From assembly GCA_035685165.1 (NCBI GenBank), contig DASRBI010000013.1, positions 1 through 64,000 on the forward strand: 64,000 nucleotides of DNA, given 5' to 3'. Made by a program: the position numbers and the translations under genes. Of this stretch, positions 60,606 through 64,000 are shown piece after piece (position 1 is the stretch's first letter; the number at the start of each line of letters is the position of its first letter). The notes below the pieces were generated by a model. The model was not told the DNA's origin. It ran no database searches and was given only the letters and a program-made list of their open reading frames with translations. The DNA is from DATFDN01 sp035685165 (GTDB taxonomy: Bacteria > Pseudomonadota > Alphaproteobacteria > Acetobacterales > Acetobacteraceae).

Positions 60606-60686
60606 CGTCATTTCCGCAAAAGCGCGAACCCAGGAATACCAGCACCTTACCGCCCGCCTGGGTGCCCGCCGTCGCGGGCATGACGG
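60606..60686. repeat. GTCATTTCCGC-type palindromic repeat, full-length copy
   Basis: A unit of about 80 bp starts CGTCATTTCCGCAAAAGCGCG and ends GTGCCCGCCGTCGCGGGCATGACGG, so the ends are inverted relative to each other and each carries its own hairpin. It fills the gap between the acyl-CoA ligase and the ThDP enzyme. A half-length relative is at 43264-43289. Confidence 0.75.
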
Positions 60687-60717
60687 ATGGGCGATCGTTT
60701 GATGCGAAGGGGCACCA

Positions 60718-62271
60718 TCACCCCTGCAGCTTCGCCTTGAGCACCCGGTGCAGGATCTTGCCGGTCGCATTGCGCGGCATCTCCTCCTCCTTGAGGAACG
60801 AGCAGGCGCGGGGGCGCTTGTAGCCGGCAAGCCGCTCCTTGCACCAATCCAAGAGCTCGGCTTCGCCGAGAGAGGCGCCGTCCTGCAACACGATCGCCGC
60901 ATGGACCCGCTCGCCCCATTTCTCGTCCGGCAGGCCGACCACCGCGACATCCTTGACCAGCGGGTGCGCGCCGATCACCGCCTCCACCTCGGAGGGGTAG
61001 ATGTTCTCGCCACCGGAGATAATCATGTTGCTCTTGCGGTCGACAAGAAAGATGTAGCCTTCTGCATCGCGGCGCGCCATGTCGCCGACCGTGCAATACT
61101 CGCCCCTGAAAGCTGCGGCGGTTTTCTCCGGCAAGCCCCAATACTCGCTGAAGGTGTACGGGGTGGAACAGTAAAGCTCGCCCGCCTCGCCGTCGGGCAC
61201 TTCCTTGCCGTTCTCGTCGAGCAGCCGGATCGGCGCGGAGCCGACGCACTCGCGCCCGACCGAGCCAAGCTTGGTGTACTGTTCGTGCGGATGCAGCATC
61301 GTTGCCCACCCGACCTCGGTGGCACCGTAAAGTTCATAAAGGCCGGAATTGCGGAACATCTCCATCACCGCGCGCTTCGTGTCCTGCCGTGCCGGCGCCG
61401 AGGAGACCATCAGCTTCGTGACCCTGCTCAGATCGTATTTGGCGCGCACGGCAGGGGAGAGTCCGAGCATCATGATGCAGTGCGTCGGCACGAGTGAGGT
61501 GAATGTCGTGCCGCCCTCGGCGAGCGTGCGGACGCAATGCTCGGGATCGAAGCTCTTGCGCGAATAGACCGAAGTGGTGCCGCCGCAATAGGCCACGGCG
61601 GCGAAGAAGTTGAGCGAGTTGGCGTGGCACATCGGCATCACGAGCAGCGCGCAGTCGTCGCGGTTGAACCCCAACTCGATCTCGGTGATAAGCGCAAGCA
61701 GAGCGAGGCTGCGGTTGCTTTGCAGAACGCCCTTCGGATTGCCGGTGGTGCCCGAGGTATACATCATGGTCCACGGGTCCGACCGCGCCACGGCAACGGG
61801 CGGCTCGCTCGCGCGCCCGTTGCCGAGCAGAGCCTCGTAGTCGTGGTATCCGGGCGGGCATCGCCGCGCGCCGAAATGGATGTAATTGCCGGCAGGCACG
61901 GAAAGCTCGGCGCGGATTTCGTCGATCACACCGGCCAGTTCATCCTGCACGATCACGGCGGCTGTGCCGGCATTCTCGACAATGAAGCGAGCCTCGGGCG
62001 CCACGAGCCGGAAATTGATCGGCACGACGATCATGCCGGCCTTGGACGCCGCCATGTAGATTTCCAGCCATTCGAGGCTGTTGTAGGCGAGCACCGCGAC
62101 CCGGTCCCCCTTCCTCAACCCGAGGCCGAGCAGGGCGTTGGCGAGGCGGCACGCGCGCTCGTTCCACGCGGCGAAGCTGAGCGAGCGGTCGAGGTCGCGC
62201 GCCCCGATCCGGTCGGGCGAAAGCCGCGCGTGAACCGAAAGCATCTGCCCGACCGTGAGCAGGTCCCTCAT
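60718..62271 (-). CDS. AMP-dependent acyl-CoA synthetase
   Basis: This 517-residue member of the adenylate-forming family has the A3 phosphate-binding loop MMYTSGTTGNPKG, the A5 YELYGATEVGWATM, A7 YCTVGDMARRDAEGYIFLVDRKSNMIISGGENIYPSEVE, and the catalytic Lys in MPRNATGKILHRVL. It activates a carboxylic acid to acyl-CoA via acyl-AMP; the substrate is unknown, probably a medium-chain or aromatic acid. It precedes the ThDP enzyme gene on the same strand, separated by a repeat. The UGSC selenoprotein gene is divergent from it. Confidence 0.92.
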   Translation of the reverse strand: MRDLLTVGQMLSVHARLSPDRIGARDLDRSLSFAAWNERACRLANALLGLGLRKGDRVAVLAYNSLEWLEIYMAASKAGMIVVPINFRLVAPEARFIVENAGTAAVIVQDELAGVIDEIRAELSVPAGNYIHFGARRCPPGYHDYEALLGNGRASEPPVAVARSDPWTMMYTSGTTGNPKGVLQSNRSLALLALITEIELGFNRDDCALLVMPMCHANSLNFFAAVAYCGGTTSVYSRKSFDPEHCVRTLAEGGTTFTSLVPTHCIMMLGLSPAVRAKYDLSRVTKLMVSSAPARQDTKRAVMEMFRNSGLYELYGATEVGWATMLHPHEQYTKLGSVGRECVGSAPIRLLDENGKEVPDGEAGELYCSTPYTFSEYWGLPEKTAAAFRGEYCTVGDMARRDAEGYIFLVDRKSNMIISGGENIYPSEVEAVIGAHPLVKDVAVVGLPDEKWGERVHAAIVLQDGASLGEAELLDWCKERLAGYKRPRACSFLKEEEMPRNATGKILHRVLKAKLQG

Positions 62272-62357
62272 GGTGCGTCCTCCGGGCGGCCCAACCTGCC
62301 CGAGCTTAGGTTGTGACTATGTGAAAATGCAAAGCCCGCACGGAGCGCAAGATAATC

Positions 62358-62446
62358 GTAGGGCGGGTGGCGCGCAGCGGAACCCGCCAGCGCGAGCGGG
62401 GCCAAACTGTGCGTCGGCGGATTGCGCTTCGCTTCATCCGCCCTAC
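62358..62446. repeat. GTAGGGCGG-type imperfect palindromic repeat
   Basis: GTAGGGCGG (62358-62366) at the left end is matched by CCGCCCTAC (62438-62446) at the right end. The internal sequence carries GCGGGTGGCGCGCAGCGGAACCC on the left and GCGGATTGCGCTTCGCTTCATCC on the right, imperfect partners. Elements of this type (GTAGGGCGGATGAGC...) are common in proteobacteria. This one lies just upstream of the selenoprotein gene. Confidence 0.7.
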
Positions 62447-62464
62447 AGTGGAGACGATAAGGCA

Positions 62465-62473
62465 GAGGAGGAG
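62465..62473 (+). promoter_or_regulatory. Ribosome-binding site of the UGSC selenoprotein gene
   Basis: GAGGAGGAG ends nine bases before the ATG at 62483 and is the strongest Shine-Dalgarno in this part of the window. It decides the start. Confidence 0.75.
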
Positions 62474-62482
62474 AATCGGGCC

Positions 62483-64000
62483 ATGAAGGGCGCGTACGCC
62501 GTCGTATGGCCGCGCAGCGCGAAGGCGGTGGCGGCAAAGCCGCTCGCGCCGCGGCTGGAGACGCTGGAAGGCAAGACGATTGCCTTCCTTTGGGACAATC
62601 TGTTCCGGGGCGACGAGATCTGGCCAATCCTCAAGGCAGAGCTGTCGCAGCGCTATCGCGGCATCCGCTTCGTTGATCACGACGCCTTCGGCTCCACCCA
62701 CGGCGACGAAGAGCACCTTGTGCTGGCGGAGATGCCCGAGAAACTCCGGGCGCTGAAGATCGACGCCGTCGTGTCCGGGATGGGCTGCTGAGGGAGCTGC
62801 ACGCCCGCCGTGCTGCGGGCGAGCGCGGTTGCCGAGCAGGCAGGCACCCCGACCTCGTCGCTCTGCTGCGAAGGGTTCCTGGGTCAGGCGAAGACGATCT
62901 CGGTTGGGCTCGGTTATCCGAACCTCGCGCTCGCGAAGGTGCCGGGGCATGTCGATGTCCAGACGGCGGACGAGCTGCGGGCGAACGTGCTTGGCACCAC
63001 TGTCGCGCAGGTGATCGACAATCTGTGCGGGGAAGTCGCGGCGATGCAGATCGCCACCGACCCGGACCCCGAGGAGATCGTGTTCGAAGGAAGCTTCGAA
63101 GAGGTCAACCGGCTGTTCCTGGAGAACGGCTGGAGCGACGGGCTGCCGATCGTGCCGCCGACCAAGGAAAAGATCGCTTCGTTCCTCGCCTTCACCGACC
63201 TGCCGCACGAACATGCCATCGGCAAGCTGCCGCCCGACAATCGCATTGCCACAGTGTGGAATGTCGCTGTCAACGGCGTGATGGCGGGCTGCCGGCCGGA
63301 ATACATGCCGATCCTGGTGGCGCTGGTCGAGGCGATGGCCGATCCGCAATACGGCGTCGAGCATTCCGGCAACACGCCGGGGGCCGAGACGCAGATCGTG
63401 CTGAACGGGCCGATCATCAAACGGCTCGGGTTCAACTACGAGCAAGGAGCGCTGCGCGACGGGTTCCAGCCCAACACGTCGATCGGCCGCTTCTGGCGGC
63501 TTTATCTCCGCAATGTCGCGGGCTTCCTGCCGCACCAGAACGACAAGGGCACGTTCGGCAACACCTGGCGCGTCGTGCTGGCGGAGAACGAGGACGTGCT
63601 CGCCCGGATCGGCTGGCCGACGGTCGCGGCCGACATGGGCGTCGCCGCGGGCGAGAACGCCGTCACCATCTCGCGCTTCACCGGCGGCAATGTGATCGTG
63701 TCGGTGTTCGGCGACACCGCCGAGAAGGTGCTGCCCTATCTCGGCAACGCGCTGGTGTCGCACAGCGCCTGGGAACTGATCTTCACCGTCGGCATGGCGA
63801 GCGGCACCTATCGGCCGCTGCTGATCCTGAGCCCGCTGATCGCCGAGACGATCGCTAAGACGATGACGAAGCGGGACGTGCAGCAATGGCTGTTCGAAAA
63901 TGCGCGGATGCCGGCCTCGCTGTTCGAGAAGTATCTGTGGGGCTGGACCAATCTCGTGCCGGGCAAGCGCACGCTGAACGACTGGGTGCGGCTCGGCAAG
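62483..64000 (+). CDS. UGSC-family selenoprotein, Sec at codon 103 (3' partial)
   Basis: At least 506 codons run to the window edge if the TGA at 62789-62791 is read as selenocysteine. The sequence around it is Gly-Met-Gly-Cys-Sec-Gly-Ser-Cys-Thr-Pro-Ala, the UGSC motif for which this redox family is named; relatives with Cys in place of Sec are known. Residues 1-190 form the UGSC domain (KTIAFLWDNLFRGDEIWPIL, then TSSLCCEGFL). From about 215 a second domain starts, with NGWSDGLPIVPPT, VAVNGVMAGCRPEY and a NGPIIKRLG block. Family context implies a thiol/selenol redox role; the reaction is unknown. sel genes are not in the window. Confidence 0.88.
62798..62825 (+). promoter_or_regulatory. Candidate bacterial SECIS hairpin
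   Basis: CGCCCGC (62802-62808) pairs perfectly with GCGGGCG (62815-62821) around the loop CGTGCT, extended below an A-A mismatch by three more pairs (62798-62800 with 62823-62825). The loop begins 17 nt after the TGA and has G at its second position. Both fit the known bacterial rule for SelB-dependent Sec insertion: an apical loop about 16-37 nt downstream of UGA with an early G. Confidence 0.65.

Noticed and set aside
62483..62791. A 102-residue protein ending at the TGA as a normal stop
   Set aside because: The frame continues for over 400 codons with protein-like sequence, the stop lies exactly in the UGSC motif, and a SECIS-like hairpin follows.
62306..63886. Long open frame on the minus strand opposite the selenoprotein gene
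   Set aside because: It is a mirror frame of GC-rich coding DNA, rich in Arg/His/Asp, with no recognisable motifs and no ribosome-binding site.
1..64000. tRNA, rRNA, CRISPR arrays, prophage and replication-origin features
   Set aside because: Reading the intergenic regions on both strands showed no cloverleaf with CCA-adjacent structure, no regular spacer-repeat array, no phage genes and no DnaA-box cluster.

Overview
The window is chromosomal DNA of a high-GC alphaproteobacterium. Indicators are the rpsA/sppA/ihfB/lapA block, the zapA - 6S RNA - 5-formyl-THF cyclo-ligase order, the rph-rdgB pair, a DhnA-type class I aldolase and frequent GTG/TTG starts. A soil or aquatic member of the Rhodospirillales/Acetobacterales sensu lato fits, but no rRNA is present, so the lineage is an inference. 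Most of the window is housekeeping and general metabolism; I see no prophage, CRISPR array or intact insertion sequence.

Layout. 1-2.7 kb: tail of an unrecognised gene, an SDR dehydrogenase and an alpha-methylacyl-CoA racemase. 2.7-9.0 kb, minus strand: fumC, then trpF, pyrF, lapA and ihfB (tightly packed), sppA and rpsA. 9.2-21.9 kb: an MFS carrier, GNAT, hslO, a lipoprotein, alaS, pdxJ, a short MetE-type methionine synthase, thiE, a class I aldolase, zapA, 6S RNA, the folate cyclo-ligase and a YmdB phosphoesterase. 22.0-30.5 kb: a GT-C/GT2 glycosyltransferase pair, a benzoylformate-decarboxylase-like enzyme, two orphan substrate-binding proteins and an MFS carrier. 30.4-35.0 kb: rph-rdgB, msrA, an alpha/beta hydrolase and an ABC-2 exporter. 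35.0-43.2 kb: TetR plus a divergent MFS gene, a DUF3300/DUF2950 pair, a large FtsX-type permease and a Bax-inhibitor-1 protein. 43.3-48.8 kb: glmU-glmS, gph with an apparent CTG start, a small protein, a GST and a nitroreductase. 48.9-54.5 kb: a transposase scrap, gamma-glutamyltransferase, a decayed copy next to an intact cyclic-nucleotide-binding membrane protein, an MlrC-type protein and a frameshifted alcohol dehydrogenase. 54.5-58.6 kb: cyoABCD quinol oxidase. 58.8-64.0 kb: a ThDP enzyme, an acyl-CoA ligase and, divergently, the most striking gene.

That gene (62483 to the window end) reads as a UGSC-family selenoprotein. An in-frame TGA at codon 103 lies in a C-U-G-S-C motif. It is followed by more than 400 open codons and by a GC-rich hairpin whose loop begins 17 nt after the TGA, where a bacterial SECIS is expected. 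Conventional gene calling would split it into a 102-residue fragment and a headless second gene.

Several families of short palindromic intergenic repeats (near 7.1, 18.2, 20.4, 27.8, 43.3, 47.2, 60.6 and 62.4 kb) sit between genes, sometimes forming leaders or gene ends.
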